The notes beneath the pieces were generated by a model. It was not told the DNA's origin. It saw only the letters and a program-made list of their open reading frames with translations, and searched no databases. A stretch of DNA of 64,000 nucleotides from positions 62,001 through 126,000 of the forward strand of contig JACKFF010000002.1 of NCBI GenBank assembly GCA_020632595.1, given 5' to 3'. Source of the stretch: Nitrospiraceae bacterium. GTDB taxonomy: Bacteria; Nitrospirota; Nitrospiria; Nitrospirales; UBA8639. Shown here piece by piece: positions 55,371 through 64,000 of the stretch; the stretch's first letter is position 1; every line of letters starts with the position of its first letter. The position numbers were made by a program, and so were the translations under genes.

Positions 55371-56615
55371 ATGAAAATTGCGGTGATTGGCGGGGGGCCG
55401 GCCGGTCTGATGGCTGCTGAGGCGGCGATTGCCGAGGGCGCATGCGTGGATTTGTATGACGCCATGGCCTCCGTCGGTCGAAAATTTCTGCTGGCGGGGA
55501 AGGGTGGGCTCAACCTGACACATTCTGAACCATTAGAGAGATTTTTTGCACGGTATGGCGCCCGGCAGGGGCAGTTCCAATCCTTGCTCGCCGGATTTGG
55601 CCCGGATGCGCTACGCGAGTGGGCACATGAACTGGGTGTTGAGACGTTTGTCGGATCATCCGGCCGGGTATTTCCCACAGATCTCAAGTCTGCACCTCTT
55701 CTGCGCGCGTGGCTGCGCCGGCTGCGCCAGCAGGGTATGGCGATTCACGTGCGGCATCGCTGGGCTGGTTGGACCGAGAGCGGATCCCTCCGGTTTGCCA
55801 CGCCCCAAGGGGACCGTCTCGTTTCTGCTGATGCGGTGGTATTGGCGTTGGGTGGTGGCAGTTGGTCCAGGTTCGGCTCAGATGGAGCGTGGGTGCCGTT
55901 GCTCGCCGAACAAGGTGTTTCCATTGAACCATTCAAACCTGCGAATTGCGGGTTTAATGTGGCTTGGAGTCCGCACCTTCGCGGCCGCTATGCCGGTCAT
56001 CCCGTGAAGCCGGTTGCCGTTGCGGGAATCACTCCCGAGGGCGTTGAGTTCCGGCAACAGGGCGAATTCGTTCTGACGGAGACCGGTCTTGAGGGAGGCG
56101 TGATCTATGCGATCTCGGCATGGATGCGCGACGAGATTGGGAAAACCGGCACGGCGCTTCTTCGATTGGATCTGGCGCCCGACCGTGATGTGTCGCGGCT
56201 CATTTCAGATTTATCACGGCCGCGTGGTTCACGCTCAATGGCCAGCCACCTGCAGCGCCAGGTTGGTATTTCAGGGGTAAAAGCCGGCCTTTTGAGGGAA
56301 TGTGTGTCCAAACAAGACTTTGCTGACCCTGTGCGGCTCGGGGCGGCCATCAAATCGCTGCCCGTGCGTCTCGTCGCGCCCCGCCCGTTGGAGGAAGCGA
56401 TCAGCACGGCGGGCGGAGTGGTCTTCGAAGCCTTGGACCAGCGATTGATGATCCGTGCCTTGCCGGGAGTATTTTGTGCGGGAGAGATGCTGGATTGGGA
56501 AGCCCCAACCGGTGGCTATCTTCTGACTGCGTGTTTTGCCAGTGGCTATGCTGCGGGTGTCGGGGCCGCAAGGTGGCTGCAATCGACGCGGAACTTCACT
56601 TTGGTCACAATCTGA
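55371..56615 (+). CDS. NAD(P)/FAD-dependent oxidoreductase of the HI0933/TIGR03862 type
   Basis: 414 aa. N-terminal FAD-binding GGGPAGLMAAEAA (residues 8-20), a second block FLLAGKGGLNLTHSE, LALGGGSWSRFGSDGAW, and the late FCAGEMLDWEAPTGGYLLT, all signatures of this flavoprotein family. Specific reaction unknown. ATG 55371 was chosen because AGGGAAGC lies immediately upstream; the frame is open from 55350. A single gene, not obviously part of an operon. Confidence 0.85.
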   Translation: MKIAVIGGGPAGLMAAEAAIAEGACVDLYDAMASVGRKFLLAGKGGLNLTHSEPLERFFARYGARQGQFQSLLAGFGPDALREWAHELGVETFVGSSGRVFPTDLKSAPLLRAWLRRLRQQGMAIHVRHRWAGWTESGSLRFATPQGDRLVSADAVVLALGGGSWSRFGSDGAWVPLLAEQGVSIEPFKPANCGFNVAWSPHLRGRYAGHPVKPVAVAGITPEGVEFRQQGEFVLTETGLEGGVIYAISAWMRDEIGKTGTALLRLDLAPDRDVSRLISDLSRPRGSRSMASHLQRQVGISGVKAGLLRECVSKQDFADPVRLGAAIKSLPVRLVAPRPLEEAISTAGGVVFEALDQRLMIRALPGVFCAGEMLDWEAPTGGYLLTACFASGYAAGVGAARWLQSTRNFTLVTI

Positions 56616-56829
56616 CAACCGCCAATTCACTGGAGTGCTATGGGCATAGACTCTTTCTCGTTGTTCCACCCAAATGGGGCATGTCTCTCACCTGGGTAAA
56701 AACAAGGTAAAAATTCTACGCCCAGGCGTTGGCATGAGCATTTATTTTGGTATAAAATATTTTTTTATTTCTCTATCCCCTTTCATTTCCTGGAGTTCAT
56801 CAGAGTAACGCACAAAGGACTTGTACAAG
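56616..56829. other. Short spacer
   Basis: Non-coding, AT-rich near 56740-56780. Confidence 0.3.
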
Positions 56830-57480
56830 ATGACCGTTACTCATCGAATGCTTTACATTTTATTTGCTACTTTGCTGCTCTCCTGGTTGGTGATTCCCGG
56901 AGTCTGGGCTGAAGAATCTTCTCAGGTTCTGACAAAACAGGCGATGGAGGAGTGCCAGGAGGGGAGAAGGGCGAAGGAGGAAACGGTTCGGGTTGATCAT
57001 TTTGAGCGGGGCCGGAAGTTGGCTGAAAAGGCTGTGGGGCTGGACGAGGGGTCAGCCGATGCGCATTTTGCGCTGTTCTGTAATATTGGCGAGCGCATGC
57101 GCGCCAACGGAGAAGTTCTTTTCTCGGTGTTTGAATATGGACGGATGATGGAAGCTCTGGACAAGACGCTCTTGCTCAATCCTAATCATATGGATGCCCT
57201 TTCTTCTAAAGGGACCATCCTCATCGAAGTCCCCGGGTTATTTGGAGGAGATTCTGAAAAAGGCGAAGCGATGCTGCGGCACGTAATTCAGCAGGATCCT
57301 CAATCCATTAATGCCCGCATGGTGGTCGCGCGTTCCTGTGCCGAGCGGGGTGAGGATCAAGAGGCTTTTGATTTAGCGAAAAAGGCGCTCGAGCTTGCCA
57401 GGGCGGGGAACCGGGATGATCTCCTCCCTGAGGCTGAGAAAACATTTTCGGAAATTCAGACGAAACTGGCTTCCAAGTAA
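56830..57480 (+). CDS. Exported TPR-like repeat protein
   Basis: 216 aa. Signal peptide ending in GVWA-EE, then TPR-like helical repeats (KLAEKAVGLDEGSADAHFALF, ALDKTLLLNPNHMDALSSKG, HVIQQDPQSINARMVVARS). TPR solenoids bind proteins, so it is likely an envelope scaffold. AAAGGA lies about 11 bases before the ATG; an in-frame TTG at 56821 is also possible. No clear partner gene. Confidence 0.72.
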   Translation: MTVTHRMLYILFATLLLSWLVIPGVWAEESSQVLTKQAMEECQEGRRAKEETVRVDHFERGRKLAEKAVGLDEGSADAHFALFCNIGERMRANGEVLFSVFEYGRMMEALDKTLLLNPNHMDALSSKGTILIEVPGLFGGDSEKGEAMLRHVIQQDPQSINARMVVARSCAERGEDQEAFDLAKKALELARAGNRDDLLPEAEKTFSEIQTKLASK

Positions 57481-57670
57481 ATTACAATTCCGTTTTTGTC
57501 CGTGGCCGGTTGGGACGGTATCACTCTTCAAGCATTGTCGTTTTATTCTCCGCAATCTTCTCCTATTCTCCGGTCCATTGTCGCAGCCGTGTTAGAGGCA
57601 ATCCAGCTTCCGGACTCTCTATAAGCAAGATAGGGTGACGTGCGTGGATGTATCCAACGATTCAGGACGC

Positions 57671-58237
57671 ATGGCCACAAGTCATCCGCATGCAGGTCTT
57701 CCCGATTATCTGGTTCACGGGTTATCTATTCTCTTTGTTGGAATTAACCCGGGTCTGCGTTCTGCTGAGGTCGGGCACCATTTTGCCGGCCCATCCAACC
57801 GGTTTTGGAAATTGTTGTTTGACGCCAAGCTGATTCCCTTTCCTATGACCTATCAGAATGATTGGCAATTGCCCGAATTCGGATATGGACTTACCAATCT
57901 GATTGCCCGGCCGACCGCCGGTGTTCAGGATTTGGAAAAACGGGATTTTCTGGAAGGGCATCAGGCATTAGTGACAAAAATCACGATCTATCAACCTCGA
58001 CTCGTGGCCTTGTTAGGAGTCAGTATGGCTCGTATGCTTCTCCGGTCCAAGAAGGAGGCGACTCTGGCTGTCCAACGGTTGATTGATCACCCTATTCAGG
58101 TTGGCCTGCAATCTCTTGCCCTTGGGGGTGCTCCTGTCTGTGTGTTGCCGAATCCGAGTGGAAGAAATGCCCATTATTCTTATCAGCATATGAAAGCCTT
58201 GTTCGGTGAGTTGAAGGATTGGAGCCAATCTGCCTGA
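57671..58237 (+). CDS. mug: G:T/U mismatch-specific DNA glycosylase (Mug family)
   Basis: Base-excision repair enzyme that removes uracil or thymine opposite guanine. The Mug motif FVGINPGLRS is at residues 22-31, with the catalytic-type Asn26, and the second motif NPSGRNAHY is near residue 158. 188 aa from ATG 57671, with AGGA four bases upstream; the frame is open from 57635 but that region has no clear signal. Length is close to the family's usual 160-170 plus a short N-terminal tail. Confidence 0.85.
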   Translation: MATSHPHAGLPDYLVHGLSILFVGINPGLRSAEVGHHFAGPSNRFWKLLFDAKLIPFPMTYQNDWQLPEFGYGLTNLIARPTAGVQDLEKRDFLEGHQALVTKITIYQPRLVALLGVSMARMLLRSKKEATLAVQRLIDHPIQVGLQSLALGGAPVCVLPNPSGRNAHYSYQHMKALFGELKDWSQSA

Positions 58238-58442
58238 GCCGAAGGTCTGGCGGGCAAATTGCCCACACAAACCAGTCGTTCCCATCCTGAACAGAAGAAT
58301 ACATGGATCTCATGGCTGAGGTGCTCAAAGAAAAGTCTCACATACCTGTGCTCTTGTTGAATAACCGTGAGAGAGTGAGTCGGTTCGAAAAATGAGTGTG
58401 GTGACGCGCTATGCGGGCCATTCTGAAACGCTGGGGGTACGG

Positions 58443-59456
58443 ATGACTGATAAAAGGTCGATTCTCATTGGACTCGTTTTTTTTGTAGGGCCTGGCTGGT
58501 TCGCGGGGTTGGGAGAGTCTTCGGCCATGTCGATTGCCCAGGCCATTGAACAGGCCAAGGTGGCGACAGTCGGGATACTGCAGGCTGATCAACTTGAGGT
58601 TCCAGAAAATGATTATGGGCTCCCGGTCAGTATTCGCGGATCGGGCATCCATATTGGCCGGGGCGTGATTGTGACGGCACGGCATGCGGTAGAGCGAACC
58701 GAGGGAGGGAAAGTCATCATCCCGGACACCATTCATGTGGTGACGGACGACCTTTTTGAATTGCCGGCCACTCGCCTGGGAGCCAATGCTTACCTGGATG
58801 TGGCTGTGTATCAACTCCAGGGTGCCGAATCGGATTGGCCACAAGCGCATGTCACCTTTGCCGATGAGGATGTGACATATGGCGACCGGGTCTTTACGGT
58901 CGGGTATCCACTGGGTTGGGGCCCGGCGATTAACTTTGGCACGACTGGAAATCCCAATACGTTTTTGCCGACGGTGAACAGTCGATTAATGCAGGTGGAT
59001 ATGTCCGTGTGCAGTGGCAATTCCGGCGGGGGGCTATTGAATCAACATGGCCAACTGGTCGGGGTCATGCATGCCATCATTCAAACGGAAACGCAACATG
59101 ACGATCGACGGTGTGCCCGATTGGCTTTTGTGCTTCCTGGACCCTTGGTTCAACGGGTGGTGACAGCCGTCTTAGCGGATAGGGTTCCGGGGTTTTCGGT
59201 GCTGGGGATTCAGCTCCAGACATTGAGGATGGGAAGTCGTTGGGCGCTGGTCGTGGCCAAAGCGACCGGTCCCTCACGCCATGCGGGATTTCAAAAAGGC
59301 GATGTGTTGGTGGCCATTAATGATGTGCCGATTACCACACCGGCACAATTGAAAAATTATCTGATTGAGCGAACGGAACCCGGCCAGGTTGTCGAGCTCA
59401 GGGTTCAGCGTGGAGATTCTCAGGAGCTGCTCTCGGTTACGTTGGGTCGATCCTAA
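58443..59456 (+). CDS. HtrA/DegP-like trypsin-type serine protease with PDZ domain
   Basis: 337 aa from ATG 58443 (58392 also possible, adding 17 residues). Signal peptide (ILIGLVFFVGPGWFAGLGESSA). The trypsin-type triad is visible: His81 in TARHAVE, Asp119 in YLDVAVYQ and Ser194 in GNSGGG. A PDZ domain follows from about residue 245 (GFQKGDVLVAINDVPI). Such periplasmic proteases clear misfolded proteins, one PDZ domain as in DegS-type proteins. GGGGG lies five bases before ATG 58443. Confidence 0.9.
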   Translation: MTDKRSILIGLVFFVGPGWFAGLGESSAMSIAQAIEQAKVATVGILQADQLEVPENDYGLPVSIRGSGIHIGRGVIVTARHAVERTEGGKVIIPDTIHVVTDDLFELPATRLGANAYLDVAVYQLQGAESDWPQAHVTFADEDVTYGDRVFTVGYPLGWGPAINFGTTGNPNTFLPTVNSRLMQVDMSVCSGNSGGGLLNQHGQLVGVMHAIIQTETQHDDRRCARLAFVLPGPLVQRVVTAVLADRVPGFSVLGIQLQTLRMGSRWALVVAKATGPSRHAGFQKGDVLVAINDVPITTPAQLKNYLIERTEPGQVVELRVQRGDSQELLSVTLGRS

Positions 59457-59827
59457 GAGGGCGTTCGGATTGAGAATAAATCCGCTTCATGTGTTTGGCT
59501 TCCTGCCAGCGGCTTGCCTGTCTTTGTGGGGTTCCCACCTTTTTATGTCAGGTCTTCAGGCACAAGGGAGTCCGTTTCGTCTTCTCGGGCAGATATTCCT
59601 CAACCCTATTCTTTTTCCTTCCTGTTGACCCTTCCTCTGATTTTTGAGAGTTCATGTCTCATCCAGGGAAGAGGCCGAGGGAGCAAGTCAGGCCGTTGAA
59701 AGGTCATGAATCAGGCCATAATTCTCAAGATTCTCTCTAAATGATCCGATAGACCCACCAAAGCCAAAAAACATGGGGTAATTTACCTGCGAGAGGGTCA
59801 TGGAAAAAGAAGGAGTACTGCCTAGCC
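59457..59827. other. Intergenic, nothing supportable
   Basis: No frame with family match or start signal. AAGGAG near 59811-59817 serves the STAS gene at 59828, though spaced about 13 bases. Confidence 0.4.
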
Positions 59828-60166
59828 ATGATTATTAAAGAACGAAACATGAATGGCTTGCCGGTCGTGAGTCTTTCAGGAAAGTTGGATATTTTTTCAA
59901 AAAATGCCTTTAAGGAGACTGCAGAAAAATATACAGACTCGAATTCACAAGGGCTTATCCTGGATTTTCAAGGGGTGACCTTTTTGGATAGTGTGGGGTT
60001 AGGGGCTCTGGTGCTCCTTGCCAAGAAGTTCCTGAAACTCAAAGGCCGCATGATTATTGTGAATCCTCAGGATCCGGTGAAAACCCTATTATCCGAAATG
60101 CATATGGAAAAGATCATTCCCATGTACACAACGGATCCGGAATTTTCGACATTTTCTGTGCTTTAG
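59828..60166 (+). CDS. STAS-domain protein, copy 4
   Basis: 112-aa STAS domain with the canonical loop FLDSVGLGAL (Ser55), strand LILDFQGV and MIIVNPQDPVKTLL. It is closer to classical anti-sigma factor antagonists (SpoIIAA/RsbV-like) than copies 1-3. No kinase or sigma gene is adjacent. Unlike copies 1-3 it is monocistronic and 54 kb away. Confidence 0.85.
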   Translation: MIIKERNMNGLPVVSLSGKLDIFSKNAFKETAEKYTDSNSQGLILDFQGVTFLDSVGLGALVLLAKKFLKLKGRMIIVNPQDPVKTLLSEMHMEKIIPMYTTDPEFSTFSVL

Positions 60167-60510
60167 CTCTCCTATCTCTCCCTCCTTTTCTTTTCCCAGT
60201 TGGCTGTTTTTGGTGAGGAGTCCTCCGGGATTCTCTGACGGGTCACCCATCTGTTCTTACCTGACCACATCCAGCTCATGGGGAGGAGGAGGTCAAGCAT
60301 CCTCCATGCCGAGGCTATCAGGCTCCACTATCGGCGTTGGGGTCTGTCTCCGGGTGTGATGAAGGGGTAGTCAACGGAGGGAGAATTCCAGTACAGTAGA
60401 AGGAGATTTTCGAAAGAGGACACAGTTTTTGTAAACGGATAGCTTCCTCCTCTCTAACCTGTTCAGGTTTTTCTCGTAGGTCCATTTTCACAACGGTTCA
60501 TCTCTGATCT
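60167..60510. other. Intergenic
   Basis: No supportable gene; the following gene has no strong ribosome binding site. Confidence 0.35.
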
Positions 60511-61710
60511 GTGACTCCTCCTCTTCATTCCTTTCAGTACGATGTGATTGTCGTGGGCATGGGGCCTGCGGGGGCTTCGACCGCATATGAATTGAGCCGA
60601 TTGGGAATGTCCGTGGTGGCGTTTGATAAGCAGGTGCATCCCCGGTACAAAATCTGTGGCGGAGGGCTCTCAGCTAGAATTGAACGAATTCTCCCGGCCG
60701 ATTTCAAAGCGATTATTGAGGGGACGGTGTATCGTGTGCAATTTATTTACGGGGGAACGGATTCCTTCATTGTCGAATGTTCGCGTCCCGTGGCCTACAT
60801 GGTTATGCGCCAGACCTTCGATCAATGGTTGGTCGAGAAAGCCCGGCAGGCTGGAGTAGAGATCCGGGAAGAGGAGTCTGTTGTCGCCATTCAGGAATTA
60901 GAGGATGGGGTCGAAGTGACCACAGGGAAAGGACGGTATCGCGGCCGGGTGGTCATCGGAGCCGATGGAGCGATGAGTGTGGTGGCTCAACAATGTTTTC
61001 GGGGGCGAGAGGTCGGAAATATTCCTGCCTTGGAAAGTGAATATCATGGAGACACACCTCATGCGTTTCAGCGCACACAAACCGTACTAATCAGTTTACG
61101 CGCAGCGAAAAAAGGATACGGCTGGGTCTTTCCGAAGGAAAATGGATTATCGCTGGGTGTGGGCGAATTTATTCGTGGCAGAAATCGTCCTAAACGCAGT
61201 TTTGAGGATTTTATCAATCATGAATCCGCTTTAGCGGGGCTTGCGATTCCTTCTCCACTCGGGCACCCCCTCCCAATTGCCCATCATCCGGCGTTTCGCC
61301 CTGGGCATCGGTGGACCGGTAGCTTGGTGCGGCATCGGGCCGTGTTGGTTGGCGATGCCGGTCATTTGGTTGATCCGTTACTGGGAGAAGGTATTTATTA
61401 TGCTGTTCGATCCGGACAATTGGCGGCAGCCAGTGTGGCCTCCTCCATACGGGATCCAAGACATCGGTTGGAGGAATATGAAAAGAGTGCGGAAGCTGAA
61501 TTCGCACTGGAATTTCGAGTAGCTTCTCGATTAGGAGCCATCATTTATGGATTACCTCGATCTTGCCATTGGTGGGCGGGCCGGACCTTTCCCGACGCCT
61601 ATCAACGGGTGCTCGGGCGCTATTGCGAACTCTTACAGGGAACGGAAACGTATCAGACGCTTTGGGCCAAAATTCTCCAACGACTGAAACGTCCATTTGG
61701 GTGTTCATAA
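60511..61710 (+). CDS. Geranylgeranyl reductase-family FAD-dependent oxidoreductase
   Basis: 399 aa. N-terminal FAD-binding VIVVGMGPAGASTAYELSR, then PRYKICGGGLSARIER, a mid RVVIGADGAMSVV and the GDAGHLVDPLLGEGIYYAVRSG block. These define the geranylgeranyl reductase family (TIGR02032), which reduces prenyl chains of membrane lipids or quinones. Substrate unknown; bacteriochlorophyll is unlikely. GTG 60511 is the only plausible start, with no clear ribosome binding site. Confidence 0.85.
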   Translation: MTPPLHSFQYDVIVVGMGPAGASTAYELSRLGMSVVAFDKQVHPRYKICGGGLSARIERILPADFKAIIEGTVYRVQFIYGGTDSFIVECSRPVAYMVMRQTFDQWLVEKARQAGVEIREEESVVAIQELEDGVEVTTGKGRYRGRVVIGADGAMSVVAQQCFRGREVGNIPALESEYHGDTPHAFQRTQTVLISLRAAKKGYGWVFPKENGLSLGVGEFIRGRNRPKRSFEDFINHESALAGLAIPSPLGHPLPIAHHPAFRPGHRWTGSLVRHRAVLVGDAGHLVDPLLGEGIYYAVRSGQLAAASVASSIRDPRHRLEEYEKSAEAEFALEFRVASRLGAIIYGLPRSCHWWAGRTFPDAYQRVLGRYCELLQGTETYQTLWAKILQRLKRPFGCS

Positions 61711-62025
61711 CCAGGGATGTGAAGCGTAAGAATGGTGGAGAGGACAGGGAGTGATGATGGTCTGCTGTTGGGATAATGATATTCGAGGTTAGCCCTGACC
61801 AACGCCGCTCGGCGTTCATGCCATTTCAACAGACGAGTGCGCGAGGTGGTCCTTCAGCAAGCAGATCCTGCGGGCTGGTTTCTGGCTTTAGAGGGAGAGA
61901 TGTTGAAACGGGTCCTTTTCTGCGTGAGTCCGGTCTGGCAGGAATGGAGTCGTTCTCCATGTGGGAAAGTGAAAATATTGATGTCCTAGTTTATGAAGGT
62001 CGGACTTTTAAGGAGTGTGATACGT
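61711..62025. other. Leader of the ABC-F gene, no supported gene
   Basis: A hairpin AACGCC-GCTC-GGCGTT at 61801-61816 lacks a T tract. Frames through this region (61776-62186) have no recognisable domain. AAGGAG at 62010-62015 serves ATG 62026. Confidence 0.4.
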
Positions 62026-63834
62026 ATGTCAGCGCTGATTTATGGACAGAAGCTTACCAAAGCCTATGGGACCAAGCGTCTCTTCCAGGAACTGACCCTA
62101 GGCGTTTCAGAAAAAGACCGGATCGGAATTATCGGGCCGAATGGATCGGGGAAAAGTACACTCCTTCGAATTTTTGCCGGGCTTGAACAGCCGGATGAGG
62201 GAAGAGTCACTCGACGGCAGCATCTTCGCATTGCCTATATTCCCCAACAGGCTGATTTCGATTCGGAGTCTACGGTCGCCGAGGAAATTGAACGAGCGGC
62301 CTTGGCTTCCGGCCTGCACGCCCACGATTGTGTGGCTCGAGTGCAGGAGACATTGGGACGCATGGGGTTTGCTCAGGGTGATCAGCTCGTAGGTCCTCTT
62401 TCAGGCGGATGGAAAAAACGGCTCGCCATTGCCTGTGGGTTTGTTCAGGCGCCCGATGTCATGCTGGTGGATGAACCGACGAACCATCTTGATCTGGAAG
62501 GAATGCGTTGGTTGGAGCAGGTGATGGCCCAGGCTCCATGGCCTTGGGTTATGGTGAGTCATGATCGATGGTTTCTTGGGCATGCGACAAATAAGATTGC
62601 CGAAATAAATCGGAGATATCCGGATGGGATATTTCTTGTTCCGGGAGGCTATGAGGAGTTTCTGGTTAAGCGGGAAGAATTTCTGAATAGCCAAACTCAA
62701 CAGGCTCAGGCGTTGGCCGGAAAAGTTCGGAGGGAAGAAGAGTGGCTTCGTCGAGGTCCCAAAGCTCGATCCACAAAAGCAAAGTCCCGCATAGATTCTG
62801 CCCACGCGTTGCAGGCTGAATTAGCGGAGACCCAGGTGCGCTTGCGACAAGAGGAAACCTCCATCGATTTTGTCGGTTCGGGTCGTCGCACAAAACAGTT
62901 AATGGTTGTCCATCAGCTCCGAAAGACGTTTGGCCCTCGAACAATTATCCAAAAATTGGACTGGGTCATCTCACCGGGAACTGCCACCGGGGTCTTAGGG
63001 CATAATGGCTCGGGGAAGTCCACCCTGTTGAAATTGCTTGCCAAGGAATTGGAGCCTGATCAGGGAAGCGTGACGTATGCGGATAAATTGCAAGTCGTAT
63101 ATTTTGATCAAAATCGTGATCAACTCGATCCAAAGATGACCCTGCGGCGGACGTTGTCGGATTCGGGACATACCGTCATGTACCGGGGCCAGACCGTGCA
63201 TCTGGCTGGATGGGCCAAACGGTTTCAGTTTCAGCCTGAACAATTAGATCTCCCTATTGAGTTGCTTTCCGGTGGCGAGCAGGCCCGGGCGGTCATTGCC
63301 CGCTTAATGCTGCAGTCCGCCGACGTGTTGATTGTGGATGAGCCTACGAACGACTTGGATATTCCGACGCGAGAAGTGTTGGAAGAAAGTTTAAAGGAAT
63401 TTCCCGGAGCCTTGATTCTGGTCACCCATGATCGGTACATGATGGAGGAAGTCTGCACGGATTTTGTCGGATTAGACGGGCAGGGAGGATACGGGCAATT
63501 TGCCGATTATGGACAATGGGAATCCTGGCTTCGCCGGCAACGATCAGGTAAAGATCAGACCGGCACTCAAACAAAGAGTGTCCGTGCCACGGCTGAACGG
63601 CCAAAAGCAAAAAAACTTTCGTTTCGTGATCAGCAGGAGTATGACACGATAGAAAAACGGGTCCTTGATGCCGAGGCGGTACTCGAATTGTGCCGAATTG
63701 AAACGGAAAATCCCAAAATTGCAGCAAATCATCTCAAGCTTCAAGAAGCCTATGAAAATCTCAAGTCCGCCGAACAGGAAGTGGAACGCTTGTATACCCG
63801 ATGGGCGGAACTTGAAGCCAAGCAACAGGCGTAG
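62026..63834 (+). CDS. ABC-F family ATPase (ribosome-associated)
   Basis: 602-aa cytoplasmic protein with two ATP-binding domains and no membrane segments, as in ABC-F proteins (Uup/EttA-type) that act on ribosomes. Domain 1: Walker A GPNGSGKST at residues 37-45, signature LSGGWKKR, Walker B VMLVDEPTNHLD. Domain 2: GHNGSGKST, LSGGEQAR, VLIVDEPTNDLD. The linker between domains (residues about 225-275, RREEEWLRRGPKARSTKAKS) is the ribosome-contacting arm. The C-terminal coiled-coil (residues 520-602, TIEKRVLDAEAVLELCRIE) resembles Uup. ATG 62026 has AAGGAG ten bases upstream; an in-frame ATG at 61993 lies before it. Confidence 0.9.
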   Translation: MSALIYGQKLTKAYGTKRLFQELTLGVSEKDRIGIIGPNGSGKSTLLRIFAGLEQPDEGRVTRRQHLRIAYIPQQADFDSESTVAEEIERAALASGLHAHDCVARVQETLGRMGFAQGDQLVGPLSGGWKKRLAIACGFVQAPDVMLVDEPTNHLDLEGMRWLEQVMAQAPWPWVMVSHDRWFLGHATNKIAEINRRYPDGIFLVPGGYEEFLVKREEFLNSQTQQAQALAGKVRREEEWLRRGPKARSTKAKSRIDSAHALQAELAETQVRLRQEETSIDFVGSGRRTKQLMVVHQLRKTFGPRTIIQKLDWVISPGTATGVLGHNGSGKSTLLKLLAKELEPDQGSVTYADKLQVVYFDQNRDQLDPKMTLRRTLSDSGHTVMYRGQTVHLAGWAKRFQFQPEQLDLPIELLSGGEQARAVIARLMLQSADVLIVDEPTNDLDIPTREVLEESLKEFPGALILVTHDRYMMEEVCTDFVGLDGQGGYGQFADYGQWESWLRRQRSGKDQTGTQTKSVRATAERPKAKKLSFRDQQEYDTIEKRVLDAEAVLELCRIETENPKIAANHLKLQEAYENLKSAEQEVERLYTRWAELEAKQQA

Positions 63835-63921
63835 AGTACAATGAACATATGAGCGCCTGTGAAACTTGGTCGTAATCCGATTATAAGTTGACCCTGCCAT
63901 GAGGCAAAAGAGAGTCATGAC

Positions 63922-64000
63922 ATGAAGATCCTCTCGAGTATCATTCTGAGACTAATCATGATTCTCCTGCTCTGTTGGGGAGGGGTAGCATGGGCCGGTT
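63922..64000 (+). CDS. Exported protein, N-terminal part only (runs off the right edge)
   Basis: ATG 63922 opens a frame with a classic signal peptide (a basic start, then ILRLIMILLLCWGGVAWAG). The likely cleavage is after AWA. The mature protein is outside the window, so its role cannot be told. Confidence 0.6.
   Translation, partial: MKILSSIILRLIMILLLCWGGVAWAG

Noticed and set aside
1..64000. CRISPR array, prophage or rRNA operon
   Set aside because: No regular spacer-repeat pattern, phage structural genes or rRNA motifs were seen.

Overview
The window looks like a chromosomal segment of a free-living Gram-negative bacterium, most probably a Nitrospira-type nitrite oxidiser or close relative (phylum Nitrospirota). 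This is inference from gene content: cyanase, an FdhF/YdeP-type molybdoenzyme with FdhD, NnrS, lipid A genes, many STAS proteins, and many unrecognised exported proteins. No 16S rRNA or nitrite oxidoreductase lies in the window, so the assignment is not proven.

Layout. 0-6 kb: tail of a sugar epimerase, a Pal-like lipoprotein, tRNA-Leu(UAA) beside a tyrosine-recombinase remnant, and three single-domain STAS proteins in a gene-poor stretch that also holds two possible small ORFs. 6-18.2 kb: a complete polyamine ABC transporter (potABCD), HEAT-repeat protein, peptide deformylase, MsbA-like exporter, YacG, an oppositely oriented fabF-acyl carrier protein-lpxD operon for lipid A, and cyanase. 18.2-22.3 kb: a DUF2784 membrane protein and two poorly characterised membrane or exported proteins. 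22.3-28.4 kb: an accessory region in which three copies of a large hairpin repeat separate minus-strand genes (two decayed genes, a methyltransferase, NnrS). 28.4-38 kb: phosphoglucomutase, an alanine/sodium symporter, the fdhD-fdhF pair and an SGNH-family protein. 38-48 kb: an IS256-type element with target duplication, a 5' fragment of lhr, an acyltransferase, full-length lhr, and a VanZ gene split by an amber codon. 49-51.4 kb: a ModA-like protein and a heme-binding DUF3365 protein, flanked by two copies of a zinc-ribbon gene with the same apparently leaderless promoter. 51.5-64 kb: MutS-like membrane ATPase, PrmA, a flavoprotein, TPR protein, Mug glycosylase, HtrA-like protease, a fourth STAS protein, a geranylgeranyl reductase-type flavoprotein, an ABC-F ATPase and the start of an exported protein.

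The housekeeping parts (pot, fabF-lpxD, def, pgm, fdh, prmA, ABC-F) are intact and compact, with overlapping start and stop codons. The accessory parts show repeated remodelling: frameshifted genes, dispersed repeats, and two places where a 5' fragment of a neighbouring gene flanks inserted genes. The most interesting candidates are the cassette-like hairpin repeats (22.4-26.7 kb), the lhr and zinc-ribbon partial duplications, and the conserved leaderless promoter. No CRISPR array, prophage module or rRNA operon was seen.
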